Below, in pieces: positions 8,941 to 18,400 of a stretch of DNA of 64,000 bases. Numbering within the stretch: position 1 is the first letter of the stretch; every line of letters starts with the position of its first letter. Under the pieces are notes generated by a model. The model was not told the DNA's origin. It ran no database searches and saw nothing but the letters and a program-made list of their open reading frames with translations. Made by a program: the position numbers and the translations under genes. The DNA lies in contig MPMR01000006.1 of NCBI GenBank assembly GCA_002238605.1, positions 124,001 to 188,000 of the forward strand. The letters run 5' to 3'. The DNA comes from BD2-11 clade cluster bacterium bin43 (GTDB taxonomy: Bacteria > Gemmatimonadota > Gemmatimonadetes > Longimicrobiales > Gaopeijiaceae).

Positions 8941-10191
8941 CTATTCCGCGCCCTCCGCCACCCGCCGCAGCGGCACCGCGAACAGCCGATCGCCAAACGG
9001 CACCGTGACTTCCCCATCGTAGAGAACCACGCCGCCGGCAAACCGCTCGCCCAGTGCCTCCCGGAGCTTTCGGAGACCGCGAAAGTCCCCTGGCCGCACC
9101 GTTCCCGACGCCTTCACCTCGACGCCCGCGACCCCGGTAGCGCCACGCTCGATGACGATGTCGACCTCCGCCCCGTCCTTGTCACGGAAGTGGTGGAAGG
9201 ACATGCGCGCATCGTTCCAGCTGGCCTGTCGCCGAAGTTCCTGGAACACGAAAGTCTCGAGAAGCTGGCCGAACAGGCTACGGTCCCAGGCCAGAGCCGG
9301 ACCGTCCAGACCGAGAAGCGCGGCGGCGATTCCGGTATCGGAGAGGTGCAGCTTCGGCCGCTTGATGAGCCGGCTCAGGCGGTTGCTGTGCCAGGCCGGA
9401 ACGCGCTCGAGAAGGAAAACCCGCTCGAGCAGCGTCGTGTAGTCGCGTATTGTGGGCCGACTCACCTCGAAGGGCGCGGCCAGGTCGCTCGCGTTGAACG
9501 TCCTCGCGGTCTGGCTTGCGGCGCCGGTGAGCAGCCGCGGCAGGATCTCGAGCTTCCGGACGCTCGCCAGATCGCGTACATCGTGCTGAACCAGGGCGTT
9601 GACGTGATCGCTGTACCAGTTGGCGCAGCGGCGCCCCGGCGGGCGGGTGAGTGCTGCCGGATACCCGCCGGCGACAATGCGAGCGGGAAGCTGGTCACCC
9701 AGCCGGGCGGTTTGTTCGATCGCGAACTCTGCCGCAAAAAGTGCATCCAGGAAACCGGAGTCACGCTGCTGCAACTCGCACTGCGCCAGCGGATGGAGCC
9801 GGAGCGTCTGAAGGCGACCAGCCAGCGACTCCGAGAGTTTCGGCACCAGGAGGACGTGCGTGGAGCCGGTGAGCAGGAATCGTCCGGAGGCGCGCCGCCG
9901 GTCGATCTCCATCTTGAGGGCGGTGAACAGCGCGGGCGCCCGCTGCACCTCGTCCAGAATGACTCGCTCCGGGAGGCCGGCGGCGAACCCCAGCGGATCC
10001 TCCTCGGCGGCGGCGCGAACCACGTCGTCGTCGAAGGTGACGTACCTGTATCCTCGGGACCCTCCCACCATCCGGGCCAGCGTGGTCTTGCCACACTGGC
10101 GGGGCCCGTGAATCAGGACGGCCGGCGAGTCCGCAAGCGCTTCGAGAAGGTGCGGCTCGACGAAACGAGGATACAAGGTGGTGTCGATCAT
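8941..10191 (-). CDS. AAA_14/DUF4143 family ATPase
   Basis: A 416-residue protein. The Walker A motif GPRQCGKT lies near residue 30, and Walker B-like VILDEVQRAP and the sensor motif LLTGSTHVLL follow. The C-terminal half is the DUF4143 region, including FVFQELRRQ and a PD-(D/E)xK-like segment DGAEVDIVIERGATGVAGVEVKAS. The family's role is not established; such genes are widespread and patchily distributed. The start ATG at 10191 directly abuts a dyad repeat with no Shine-Dalgarno sequence between, so initiation may be leaderless or controlled by whatever binds the repeat. Both gene ends are bracketed by the same repeat, which suggests a self-contained module. Confidence 0.85.
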   Translation of the reverse strand: MIDTTLYPRFVEPHLLEALADSPAVLIHGPRQCGKTTLARMVGGSRGYRYVTFDDDVVRAAAEEDPLGFAAGLPERVILDEVQRAPALFTALKMEIDRRRASGRFLLTGSTHVLLVPKLSESLAGRLQTLRLHPLAQCELQQRDSGFLDALFAAEFAIEQTARLGDQLPARIVAGGYPAALTRPPGRRCANWYSDHVNALVQHDVRDLASVRKLEILPRLLTGAASQTARTFNASDLAAPFEVSRPTIRDYTTLLERVFLLERVPAWHSNRLSRLIKRPKLHLSDTGIAAALLGLDGPALAWDRSLFGQLLETFVFQELRRQASWNDARMSFHHFRDKDGAEVDIVIERGATGVAGVEVKASGTVRPGDFRGLRKLREALGERFAGGVVLYDGEVTVPFGDRLFAVPLRRVAEGAE

Positions 10192-10250
10192 CGTCCAAAC
10201 GTAGCGTTCTTATCGTCCAAACGAAAACACAGGCTTCGCCCAAATGAAAT
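10191..10250. repeat. Three 22-23-bp direct repeats, right of the DUF4143 ATPase gene
   Basis: Copies start at 10191, 10213 and 10236 with cores TCGTCCAAACGT, TCGTCCAAACGAAAA and TCGCCCAAATGAAAT. They match the left-hand cluster in sequence, orientation and spacing, and they cover the region directly upstream of the ATPase start codon, where its promoter must lie. Confidence 0.8.
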
Positions 10251-10360
10251 AATTGGGTGCCGACACCGGGAATTGTCAACACCGCGTTCCGCGGCTATGA
10301 TACGCGCGCCCGAACCGGAAGGAGGCAAGGCTGCCGGCAACCCGCAGGATCCCCACGTAC

Positions 10361-11530
10361 GTGTGGACGTTTCTGGCCCTGATAACCGGCCTGGCGGCGG
10401 GCGGCTTCCTCCCCGGGCCGCTCGCGCCCGTCGCCGACGCGACCTCCACGCTCATCGCGTGGGTCGTCGCCATCGTTCCGCTGCTGATCCTCGCGGCGCT
10501 GAGCCCGGCCATCGCCACCCTGGTGCGGCGCGGGCTGGCCGGGCGCTTCGCGGGAGCGGTGGTCCTGTGGTACGTCTTCACATCGACCGTCGCGGGGCTC
10601 ATCGCCCTGGTCACTTCCGCCGCCATCTTCCGCATCCCGCTCACCACGGGGGACCGGGGCGTGTGGAGCGAAGCCGCCACCATGTTCGAGAGCCTGGGCG
10701 CCGGCGGGGCCTCCTGGCCGCTTCTGGCGATCCTCGCGGGCATCCTGCTCGGGCTCTTCGGCGCCCGTCACGACCCCACCTACCGGGTACTCAGGCACGT
10801 CGCCGACGCGATCGAGAACGCGGGCGGCAGGCTGGCCTACGTGATGCTGCCGCTCATCCTCGCCTTCGGCGTCACCCTGGGCGTCCGCTTCGGCGCGCGG
10901 CTGGGCCTCTCCCACTACCTCACCATGACGGCATACACGGGCGGCCTCGTGCTCGTCTGGTGGGCCTTCTACACCTTCGTGCTCGTGCGCAGGGTGGGGC
11001 GCCGGTCGGTGGGACCGGTCCTGAGCAGCTACTACCTCCCCACCGCGGTATTCGCCGCGGGCACGTGCTCGTCGCTGGCGACGCTGCCCGTCAACCTGGC
11101 CAACGCCAAGGGGGTCGGCGTCCGCGACGAGGTGGCCGACTTCGTGCTGCCCTTCGGCGCGGTCGTGAATCTCGACGCCAGCGCGCTGGCCTACGTCGCG
11201 TACGGGCCCTTCGTCGTGGGCCACGTCTTCGGCCTGGAACTCAGCTGGATGATGATGCTGACCGCGTGGCCCGCCGTCGTCCTCTTCACCATCGCGGCTC
11301 CGGGGCTGCCCGCGGGGATGGGCACGGCGCTCTGGAGCGCGACGCTCTTCGCGAGCATCCTGGGGCTCGAGGGTCCGGCGCAGGGCGAGTTCATCGCGAG
11401 CTGGATCGCCCTCTCCGGAGGCATCCCCGACATGCTGCGCACCGCGACCAACTGTACGGGGGATGGCTACACCGCGATCATCTTCGATGGCCGGTTCGAC
11501 GAGTTCTTCGGGAGGGGCAGGCATGGCTGA
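10361..11530 (+). CDS. Dicarboxylate/amino acid:cation symporter (DAACS family)
   Basis: At least 389 residues with about eight hydrophobic segments. Family landmarks are the serine-rich re-entrant loop AGTCSSLATLPVNLANAKGVG and the transport segment FGAVVNLDASALAY, a variant of the usual GATINMDGTALY. A further segment TATNCTGDGYTAII matches the last substrate-binding helix. Known members carry glutamate, aspartate or C4-dicarboxylates with sodium or protons across the inner membrane. The GTG at 10361 is the conventional start, but a strong AAGGAGG at 10319 is 5 nt before an in-frame CTG at 10331, which would add MPATRRIPTY. The gene overlaps the start of the M29 peptidase gene, so the two are likely co-transcribed. 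Confidence 0.85.
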   Translation: MWTFLALITGLAAGGFLPGPLAPVADATSTLIAWVVAIVPLLILAALSPAIATLVRRGLAGRFAGAVVLWYVFTSTVAGLIALVTSAAIFRIPLTTGDRGVWSEAATMFESLGAGGASWPLLAILAGILLGLFGARHDPTYRVLRHVADAIENAGGRLAYVMLPLILAFGVTLGVRFGARLGLSHYLTMTAYTGGLVLVWWAFYTFVLVRRVGRRSVGPVLSSYYLPTAVFAAGTCSSLATLPVNLANAKGVGVRDEVADFVLPFGAVVNLDASALAYVAYGPFVVGHVFGLELSWMMMLTAWPAVVLFTIAAPGLPAGMGTALWSATLFASILGLEGPAQGEFIASWIALSGGIPDMLRTATNCTGDGYTAIIFDGRFDEFFGRGRHG

Positions 11531-12500
11531 GCTGCGGGCGGACCTGTCACCGGGTGCGCGGCGGCTCGTGCGCGTGAACGGACGCGTCCAGCCGGGGGAG
11601 GCCGTGCTGGTGGTGACCGACCCGACCATGCGGCGCTACGCGGATGCCGTCGCCGGGGCCGCCCGCGAGGCCGGAGCGACGGTGAAGGTCAGCGTCATCC
11701 CGGTGCGGGACCAGGACGGACAGGAGCCGCCGCCCCCGGTTGCGCGCGCCATGCGCGAGGCGGCCGTGATCTTCTCTCCGGTCCGCATCTCCATTACCCA
11801 CACGCGCGCGATGCGGGCGGCCCTCGAAGCTGGCGCGCGGGTGTGCATGATGACGGCCTACACCGACGCGATCATGACCGGCCCCGCCCTCCTCGAGACC
11901 GACTTCGAGGCGCAGGCCGACGTCTGCCGCCGCCTGGGCGCGGCGTTCACGGAGGGCCGCTCGGTGCGCCTCACCTCCCCGCGCGGCACCGACCTCCGCT
12001 TCGGCATCGAGGGCCGCGTCGCCAACGTGCTGACCAACATCCCGGATCCCGGACAACTGGCCCCCGTCCCCGACATCGAGGTCAACGTGGTGCCGGTCAC
12101 GGGTTCCGCCGAGGGCACGATCGTCGCCGACGCCTCGGTGCCCTATCTCGGCATCGGCATCCTGCAGGAGCCCATCGTCTGCTCGGTGCGCGAGGGGTAC
12201 ATCGTCGAGATGACCGGCGGGGCGCAGGCCGACTTCCTGCGCGAGCACCTGGAGTCGTTCGCGGACCCGCACTGCTTCAACGTCGCGGAGCTGGGCGTGG
12301 GCCTGAACCCGAACGCGCGCCTCACCGGAGAGATGCTCGAGGACGAGGGCGTGATGGGCACGATCCACATCGGCATCGGCACCAGCCACACCCTCGGAGG
12401 GGAGATCGTGGCGCCCACGCACTACGACCTGCTCATGTGGGAGCCGACCATCGCCGTCGACGGCCGCATCGTGCAACGGGACCGGCAGGTGCTGGTGTAA
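11523..12500 (+). CDS. M29-family aminopeptidase-like metalloenzyme
   Basis: A 325-residue protein. The ATG at 11523 overlaps the symporter stop by 8 bp and has GGAGG about 7 nt upstream. The C-terminal half has the M29 metal-site pattern: VAELGVGLNPNA, GEMLEDEGVMGTIHIGIG, then APTHYD and the closing VDGRIV strand. M29 contains aminopeptidases T and S and also the non-peptidase 2,5-dihydroxypyridine dioxygenase, so the reaction cannot be fixed from sequence alone. Coupling to an amino-acid or dicarboxylate symporter favours use of imported small peptides or amino-acid derivatives, but this is inference. Confidence 0.75.
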   Translation: MAELRADLSPGARRLVRVNGRVQPGEAVLVVTDPTMRRYADAVAGAAREAGATVKVSVIPVRDQDGQEPPPPVARAMREAAVIFSPVRISITHTRAMRAALEAGARVCMMTAYTDAIMTGPALLETDFEAQADVCRRLGAAFTEGRSVRLTSPRGTDLRFGIEGRVANVLTNIPDPGQLAPVPDIEVNVVPVTGSAEGTIVADASVPYLGIGILQEPIVCSVREGYIVEMTGGAQADFLREHLESFADPHCFNVAELGVGLNPNARLTGEMLEDEGVMGTIHIGIGTSHTLGGEIVAPTHYDLLMWEPTIAVDGRIVQRDRQVLV

Positions 12501-12505
12501 GCCCG

Positions 12506-12883
12506 CTAGACCGCCATGGTCCGCACGTCGTACAAGGGAATCCGCTTGTCCCTTGTGACCAGAACCAGATCGTCGACTTGCGCCTGCGCGATGAGCATCC
12601 GGTCGAACGGATCACGATGATGCATCGGCAGGACCGCGGCGCTCTCGGCGTGCTCGAAGGTCAGCGGCAGATGTGCGAAGTGTTTTTCCTCGACCACCGC
12701 GCTCAGGTTGTCCGGGGCGACGAGTCGACCCTTGGCCTTCTTGATCGCGATTTCCCACCCCGAGACAGCGCTCACGAACACTTCGTTCCCGGGGTCGGCG
12801 ATGGCCTCTCGGACTTCCGCGGAGATTTCACGCCAATCGGACACCCACCAGAGGAACGTGTGCGTGTCCAGCAGCAGCCGCAT
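12506..12883 (-). CDS. vapC: PIN-domain VapC-type toxin
   Basis: A 125-residue ribonuclease toxin. The acidic PIN residues are present: Asp in LLLDTHTFLWW, Glu in SGWEIAIK, Asp in DPFDRMLIAQA and Asp in VTRDKRI. Members cleave tRNA or rRNA with magnesium. It starts 2 bp after the antitoxin stop, the standard antitoxin-first order. It converges on the M29 gene with only 5 bp between stops. Confidence 0.9.
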   Translation of the reverse strand: MRLLLDTHTFLWWVSDWREISAEVREAIADPGNEVFVSAVSGWEIAIKKAKGRLVAPDNLSAVVEEKHFAHLPLTFEHAESAAVLPMHHRDPFDRMLIAQAQVDDLVLVTRDKRIPLYDVRTMAV

Positions 12884-12885
12884 CG

Positions 12886-13137
12886 CTACTCGCTGCGCGG
12901 AAAGAGCTCGAAGTTCTCGAACGCCCCGATGATCTCCTCGTCCTCCGTGTCGAAGTCCGGGCCGATGCGGATCTGACCCTCCAGTCCGCCCGGCTGCCGG
13001 CGCTCGAGCTTTTCCTCATACGGTATGAGCCGCAGCCATGGGCGTCCCGACTTGCAGATCACGATTTCCTCTCCCTGCCACGCCCGTCGCGCCAGGCGCG
13101 ACAGCTGTGACTTCGCCTCGTGCATGTTGACCTTCAT
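12886..13137 (-). CDS. Phd/YefM-type antitoxin
   Basis: An 83-residue antitoxin. The Phd signature MKVNMHEAKSQLSRLARRAWQGEEIVICKSGRP is complete if translation starts at 13137; an in-frame ATG at 13164 would add nine residues but has no ribosome-binding site. The acidic C-terminus (DFDTEDEEIIGAFENFELF) is the likely toxin-wrapping region. It is coupled to the downstream VapC-type toxin. Confidence 0.85.
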   Translation of the reverse strand: MKVNMHEAKSQLSRLARRAWQGEEIVICKSGRPWLRLIPYEEKLERRQPGGLEGQIRIGPDFDTEDEEIIGAFENFELFPRSE

Positions 13138-13164
13138 TGGACTTCGCTCGACCGGATGCGTCAT

Positions 13165-13188
13165 TAGCTAGGCTAGACTAAGCTAGTA
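13165..13188. promoter_or_regulatory. CTAG-rich imperfect palindrome upstream of phd/vapC
   Basis: TAGCTAGGCTAGACTAAGCTA contains TAGCT/AGCTA arms around a CTAG-containing centre. CTAG is rare in bacterial genomes. It lies just upstream of the antitoxin gene, where Phd-type antitoxins bind as autorepressors. Confidence 0.5.
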
Positions 13189-13261
13189 CGATTCTGCGGG
13201 ATGGTCGTTCCCAGGTCAAGGGCGCGGCGTTCGCCGCCGTCGCCCCCGCGCGAAGCATCGG

Positions 13262-13891
13262 CTAGCCTTCCTCGATCACGGCTGCCAGGCTACCCGGATC
13301 GCGGATCACCGCGACCGCGAGTCTCTCCGCCCCGCCCCCGTCCAGGCCCGCCGGATTGTGCCACACCACCTTGAGGCCCGCCGAGACCGCGCCCCGGATG
13401 TCGCGCGGCGAACCGGCCACGAACAGCACCTCGCCGGCGGGGACGCCAAGAGCCTCCAATCCCGCGTAATACAGGCGCGGGTCAGGCTTGTAAAAGCCGG
13501 CCGACTCGGCCGTTACCACCGAGTGGAACGGGGCTCCGACCAGCCCGGCGGCACGCGCGCCCAGCACCTCCGAGCAGTTGGTCGCCACGCCGATCGGCAT
13601 CTTCCGCGCGAGTCGCCGCAACGCTGCTCCCGCACCGGGCCACGGCGCCAGCTCGTCCCAGCGCTCTTCCATCTCGCGGGCGAAGTCGCGCGGCAGGCCG
13701 ACGGCCTCCGCCGATTCCTCCACGAGGTCCAGGTACGGCACATAGGCGCCGGTCCCGTAGGTGAGCCGCAGGTACTCGAAGCGCCAGCGACGGCCGCGCT
13801 CCCCGCTCCCCGCGATGTCGTCCCAGAGCGACCACGAATCCAGGAGCGCCGAAAGCAGGTCGAACAGGACGGCTCTGACGGCCACGCTCAC
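13262..13891 (-). CDS. HAD-superfamily hydrolase (haloacid-dehalogenase-like)
   Basis: A 209-residue protein. Motif I is VLFDLLSALLDSW, with the nucleophile Asp but not the DxDGT of phosphatases; this DLLxALLDSW form defines a recurring HAD subgroup. Motif II is VATNCS, and the motif III lysine is in FYKPDPRLYYAGLEALG. The motif IV acidic pair is weak: LFVAGSPRDI replaces the usual FVxDSxxD. The substrate is unknown. It is the last gene of a minus-strand run with a DUF1080 protein and an oxidoreductase. Two LacI-type operator sequences lie 20-50 bp before its start, so it may be sugar-regulated. Confidence 0.75.
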   Translation of the reverse strand: MSVAVRAVLFDLLSALLDSWSLWDDIAGSGERGRRWRFEYLRLTYGTGAYVPYLDLVEESAEAVGLPRDFAREMEERWDELAPWPGAGAALRRLARKMPIGVATNCSEVLGARAAGLVGAPFHSVVTAESAGFYKPDPRLYYAGLEALGVPAGEVLFVAGSPRDIRGAVSAGLKVVWHNPAGLDGGGAERLAVAVIRDPGSLAAVIEEG

Positions 13892-13913
13892 GATCTCCGC
13901 TCGCCCGCGCCGG

Positions 13914-13940
13914 GCTGAAACGTTTCAGCTGAAGCGTTCA
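13914..13940. promoter_or_regulatory. Tandem LacI/GalR-type operator sequences
   Basis: GCTGAAACGTTTCAGC (13914-13929) is a perfect 16-bp palindrome with the central CG typical of LacI/GalR operators. It is followed directly by TGAAGCGTTCA (13930-13940), a second dyad. They lie between the DUF1080 and HAD genes, upstream of the latter. No LacI-family gene is in the window. Confidence 0.6.
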
Positions 13941-13982
13941 CGGGAAACTCGATCGGGCGGCGCGGGCGGTTTTCCATGCGCC

Positions 13983-15395
13983 TCATCCCCCCAGATCCAC
14001 CACCTGGAGGTTGCGCCAGCGCACCTTGATCCCGCCGCCGTCGTGGATCTGGAGCGCGATCGAGCCCTCGCCCCCTCCGATGGTCTCGTCCTCGAAGTCG
14101 ACCATGCGGGTGCCGTTCAGCCAGGTCGTGACCCGGTCGCCCACCGCCCGGAGCCGCAGCGTGTTCCAGTCCCCCATCTCGAGCGCATCGTCGAGGGCCG
14201 GAGCCGGCTGCACGAGCCAGCCGCGCCCGTAGGACTCGTAGATCCCGCCGGTGAAGAGGCCCGGCGGCGCCACCTCGGCCTGCCAGCCGCTCACGACCGT
14301 GCCCTCCACGCCGGAGCGGAAGAACACCCCGCTGTTGCCGTCCGCTTCCTGCTTGAAGTCTACTGTCAGGTCGAAGTCTTTAAACGTCTGCTCAGTCGTC
14401 AGATAACCGTATTCAGCATCCGGGCCGCTTTCACACACCAGCTCCCCGTTTTCGACATACCAGCGCTCGGTTCCGTGCACGCGCCAGCCGTCGAGGTCCT
14501 CGCCGTTGAAGAGCGAAACCGGCCCCAGCGGCAGGATCCTGATGTTCCGGTACCAGACGTTGCGCCCATGGTCCTGGAGCCCGATGGGGCCCGACGCCCC
14601 GCGTCCGTAGCGCGGATAGGGCGCGAACTTGCTGGCCTCCACCAGCGCTTCCCATTCCGGCGAGCCGAGCTCGTATTCCACCGTCTTCACGCCGTTCAGC
14701 CAGTGCTCCACGTGGTTGTTCGCGATGCGGATGCGGCCCTGGTTCCACTCGCCGGGACCGTGCAGGGTCTTCTCGCCCGAGGCGTGCAGGTCGTAGTTGT
14801 CGCCGGTGAGATGCGTGTTCATGTCCATCGTGCCCATCTCGATGTACGCGGTGTCGTCGAGCACCTGGTACTCGGGCGCGTTGAACCAGATTTCGGCTCC
14901 CTCCTCCTCGATCACGCGGTAGAGGACGCCGCTGTTGGCCACCTCCGAGAGCATGAACTCGAACCTGAGGTCGAAGTCCGAGAAGGACTCGGTGGTGACG
15001 ATGTCGCCGCCCACGGGAACATCCGGATCGACCGCGGTCGCGCCTACCACCAGCATGCCGTCGATCACCGCCCATCCGGTGTCGGGGAAGGACTCCCGGT
15101 TGTAGCCGCGCCAGCCATCCATGGTCTCCCCGTCGAAGAGGAGGCGCCAGCCCGCGGCGCGCTCCGCATCGGTGAGGGTGTTGGGGGGCGCAGCCCGCTC
15201 CGCGCCGGGCGCGTCCATGACGGCATCGGGCGCGGACCCCGGCGAGGAGTCGGGGGCATCCACGCACACCGCGGCCAGGACCGCTGCGAGCAGCGCCACC
15301 GCCAGCGACGCGATGGCCCCCGGCGGCGCGCTTCCTCCGCCCGTCAGGCCACGTCTCATGGTTCTACGCATTTTACGCATTTTGTGCATTTCCAT
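13983..15395 (-). CDS. Secreted protein with two DUF1080 (3-keto-disaccharide hydrolase) domains
   Basis: About 470 residues; several closely spaced ATGs (15395, 15389, 15380, 15359) make the start uncertain. A basic N-terminus and hydrophobic stretch (AIASLAVALLAAVLAAVC) form a signal peptide, possibly with lipoprotein processing although Val before Cys is unusual. Two copies of the DUF1080 jelly-roll follow, each opening with an LF-NGE/DGE-x-(L/M)DGWR motif (LLFDGETMDGWRGYN and SLFNGEDLDGWRVHG) and containing FDLRFEFxxxxxxNSG-type cores and a WLNG strand. PF06439 members hydrolyse 3-keto glycosides or bind glycans. The upstream Gfo/Idh/MocA oxidoreductase could supply 3-keto substrates. Confidence 0.82.
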   Translation of the reverse strand: MEMHKMRKMRRTMRRGLTGGGSAPPGAIASLAVALLAAVLAAVCVDAPDSSPGSAPDAVMDAPGAERAAPPNTLTDAERAAGWRLLFDGETMDGWRGYNRESFPDTGWAVIDGMLVVGATAVDPDVPVGGDIVTTESFSDFDLRFEFMLSEVANSGVLYRVIEEEGAEIWFNAPEYQVLDDTAYIEMGTMDMNTHLTGDNYDLHASGEKTLHGPGEWNQGRIRIANNHVEHWLNGVKTVEYELGSPEWEALVEASKFAPYPRYGRGASGPIGLQDHGRNVWYRNIRILPLGPVSLFNGEDLDGWRVHGTERWYVENGELVCESGPDAEYGYLTTEQTFKDFDLTVDFKQEADGNSGVFFRSGVEGTVVSGWQAEVAPPGLFTGGIYESYGRGWLVQPAPALDDALEMGDWNTLRLRAVGDRVTTWLNGTRMVDFEDETIGGGEGSIALQIHDGGGIKVRWRNLQVVDLGG

Positions 15396-15450
15396 CACTT
15401 GATCCCGTCCCTGGCCCCTCGGGCCGCCACGCGCCGGGGATGGCCGGCCG

Positions 15451-18400
15451 CTAACGAGGCAATGGCTCCGGCAATCCATGGCTCACCAGCACTCGCTCGC
15501 GAGGCGCCGCCCCGGAACGCGCGTCCGCCGCCACCGTCGCGCCGGCCGCTGCAGCCGCCTCGCCCCGCAGGATGGATCGGATCCGACCGGTCGCCCGGTC
15601 CATCACGATGGCCACCGGCGGCGCGCGCGTTCCACGCTCCAGCGCCGTGGCGCCCTCCGGCCCGGAAAGCACGATGCGCTCCAGCGAGGCGATGCGCTCC
15701 TCGTCGAACGGGACGAGGAAGAGGAAGCTGCCGCCGCCCTCCGAGACCAACTCCATGTCGAAGTCCAGCGCAAACGCACTGCTGCCGTCGCCCGCGATTC
15801 CCTCGACGCGGTACGGGCCCGGGCCCGAAGGCAGTTGCGCCGGGGCGTCGAGCACGAACGAGGGGTCGAGGTGAAGCTCGCCCTCCGCGCTTACATGGCC
15901 CCACAGCAGCAGCCTGCTGCCCCGGGGTTCGTCCCGGGCGGCAAGGGCGCGCGACCCGGTCTCCGACCGGATGCGGTACTCGAGCGCCTTCCTGAAGTTG
16001 TAGTCGCTGATCCATTGTGGATGGCAGTAGGACATCAGGTCGTGCGTCGCCGAATCCACCAGTTCCTCGGATCGGACGTCGTAGCCGAGGACGCCGATAC
16101 TGCCGTCCGGATAGGGGTAGTCCGGATCGACCTGCCATGGATTCCCGCAGGGCGAGTGCATGAGGCTCATGCTGTGGCCCAGCTCGTGCGCGAACACCTC
16201 GGCATCGGGGACGCCGAGCGCGACCCGGCCCTCCACCAGGGCGATTCCCCTGATGCCTTCGTCTCCGTCGCGGTTCACCACCCCGTACCAGTAGCCCCGT
16301 CCGCCCTCGGCCTTCCTGAGCAGCTCGATGTCCTCGAGGATGACGATCCATTCGGCGCCGCTCGAGGCATCCGGGGCGGATGCGATGGTGAGCGGCTCGC
16401 GAACGGTCAGCTCGAGCTCCCCGACCGGCAGCACCGCCCGCATGAACTTCACCGGCGGAGCGTCCGCGTCCTGGATCCACTCCAGCACGTCCGCGTCCGC
16501 GCTGGATCCCGTCACGACCGGTACGATCGTGAGCTCAAGGGGCGGCACCTCACGCACGTCGAGGGGCAGGCGCACCTGGTCCAGCGCCGCCCTGGGCATG
16601 GTGCTGTCGGGATCGATCTGCAAGGTCATCTCCACCCCGGGACGCAGGGCCGCCGCGGGAATCGCCGCCTGATACCACTGGTCCGGCCGGCCGGGAAGGC
16701 TCTCGGCAAGGCCGCGGGACGACCCGAGCACCATCTCGGCCGCGTGAGCCTCCCGGCCATCCACGACGAATGCCGCGCGGGCGCCCGGCCTGAAGTCGTT
16801 GGCCCGGTCCGCGGTCGCCAGAACCCGGACGAGCCCGCGTCGCCCGGCGATGAGCGGGACCCCGCCGCCGACGCCCTGTGCGGCCTGCGACAGGTGCGCT
16901 TCGGCCACCGACACGGAGAAGAGCCCGTCACAGGTCGGCCCGGTGCGGGTCGGCATCGACTCGAGCCACGTCTGGAACCATGCCACCTCCGGGGCGCAGG
17001 CGCCGCTCCCGCTCCAGTTGAAGTCCGCCAGCGAACGCAAGCTGGTCAGGATGCCGGGAAGCGCGCCCTCCAGCTCGTTGTCCGACAGGTCCAGGCGCTC
17101 CAGCTCCCCGAGAAGCGCGAGATCGCGCGGGACCGGTCCCGAGAACCCGTTGCCGGATAGATCGAGAGCTCCGATTTCCTTCAGGTTTCCAAGGTCCGCG
17201 GGAATACGGCTCGTCAGCGCGTTGTCCGCCAGGTCGAGACGCTTCAGGTCCAGGAAGTCGCCTACCGCCCCAGGGAGCCTGCCCGAAAGCCCGTTGTCCG
17301 CGAGGTCCAGCGCCGTGAGCAGACTGTCCTCCACCGTCACCCCGAACCAGGAAGCCACGGGTGCATCCCTGAGCCAGTTCGCGTTGTTGGTCCAGTCCGC
17401 GCCGCCGGTGGCCTCGAAGAAGTGCGAGAAGACCTCCCGCGGCGGGAGCGTGCAACCGGGGCCCGCCTGGTGGTTCAGGATGCCCGCCAGCCAGGACTGG
17501 AATACGCGGTCCCGCGGGGCACACAAGCCGGTGGCCTGCCAGTTGAAATCCCCCAATGGGGCCTGCATGAGTTCGCGGGGAAGCGCCCCGTTGAGGCCGG
17601 CGTTTCTGAACACCGAGAGGTACTCCAGATTCCGCAGATCCCCGAGCTGGCGTGGAAGCGCGCCGGTCAACAGGTTGTTGCCCACCGCCAGCGACTCGAG
17701 GCGCGAGAGGCGACCGAGTCGCGGCGGGATCGGGCCGAAGAGCCGGTTGGTCCCGAGCCTCAGCGTGACCAGCTCCGTCAGCCGGGTGACGCTCGTCGGT
17801 ATGGGCCCGGTCAGGAAGTAGTTGCTGTCGAAATCCAGGTATTCGAGGTCGGCGAGCTCATGCAGCCATCCCGGGATGGCTCCCTCGAACTGGTTGCCGG
17901 ACAGATCCAGGTGGCGCAGCTGGCGGAGTTGTCGCAGCACCGGCGGCACCGGGCCGCTGAGCAAGTTGCAGGTCAGCAGCAGGTATTCGAGCCCCGCGAG
18001 CCGTCCGAATACGGGCGGGAGCGTGCCCGTGAACTTGTGTCCCCTGAGATCCAGCTCCTTCAGGTTGACCAGGTTGCCGAGCTCCGGCGGGAGCGGCCCC
18101 GAGAGCACATACCGGGGGCGCGGGGGCGTCAGCGTCAGATCGTAGCTCACGGCGAGGTCCAGCCGCTCGAGTCGGGTCAGATTGCCCAGTTCGGTCGGGA
18201 GCGTGCCCGTGAGCCGGTTCCGCGAGAGCGACAGCGTTCTCAGGTTCGCGAGCCGTCCCAGTTCCGGCGGGATCGACCCCGAAAGTGCATTCAGGTCGAG
18301 AGAGAGCGTTTCGAGGTTGGCCAGCTCGCCGAGTTCAGGCGGAATGCGGCCCGTCAATCCGCTTCCGCCGTTGCCCAGGCCGGCGCCGGAGCCAAGGGGC

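Noticed and set aside
8850-10250. CRISPR-like array at the 23-bp repeats
   Set aside because: Units are only ~14 bp with ~9-bp spacers, three per side, and no cas genes are nearby.
9190-11577. A 795-codon plus-strand open frame over the DUF4143 ATPase and symporter genes
   Set aside because: It runs antisense to the ATPase and out of frame with the symporter, and both of those have clear family motifs.
12506-13137. Mobile-element boundary around the phd/vapC pair
   Set aside because: No terminal repeats, integrase or target duplication were seen; a plain toxin-antitoxin pair explains the region.
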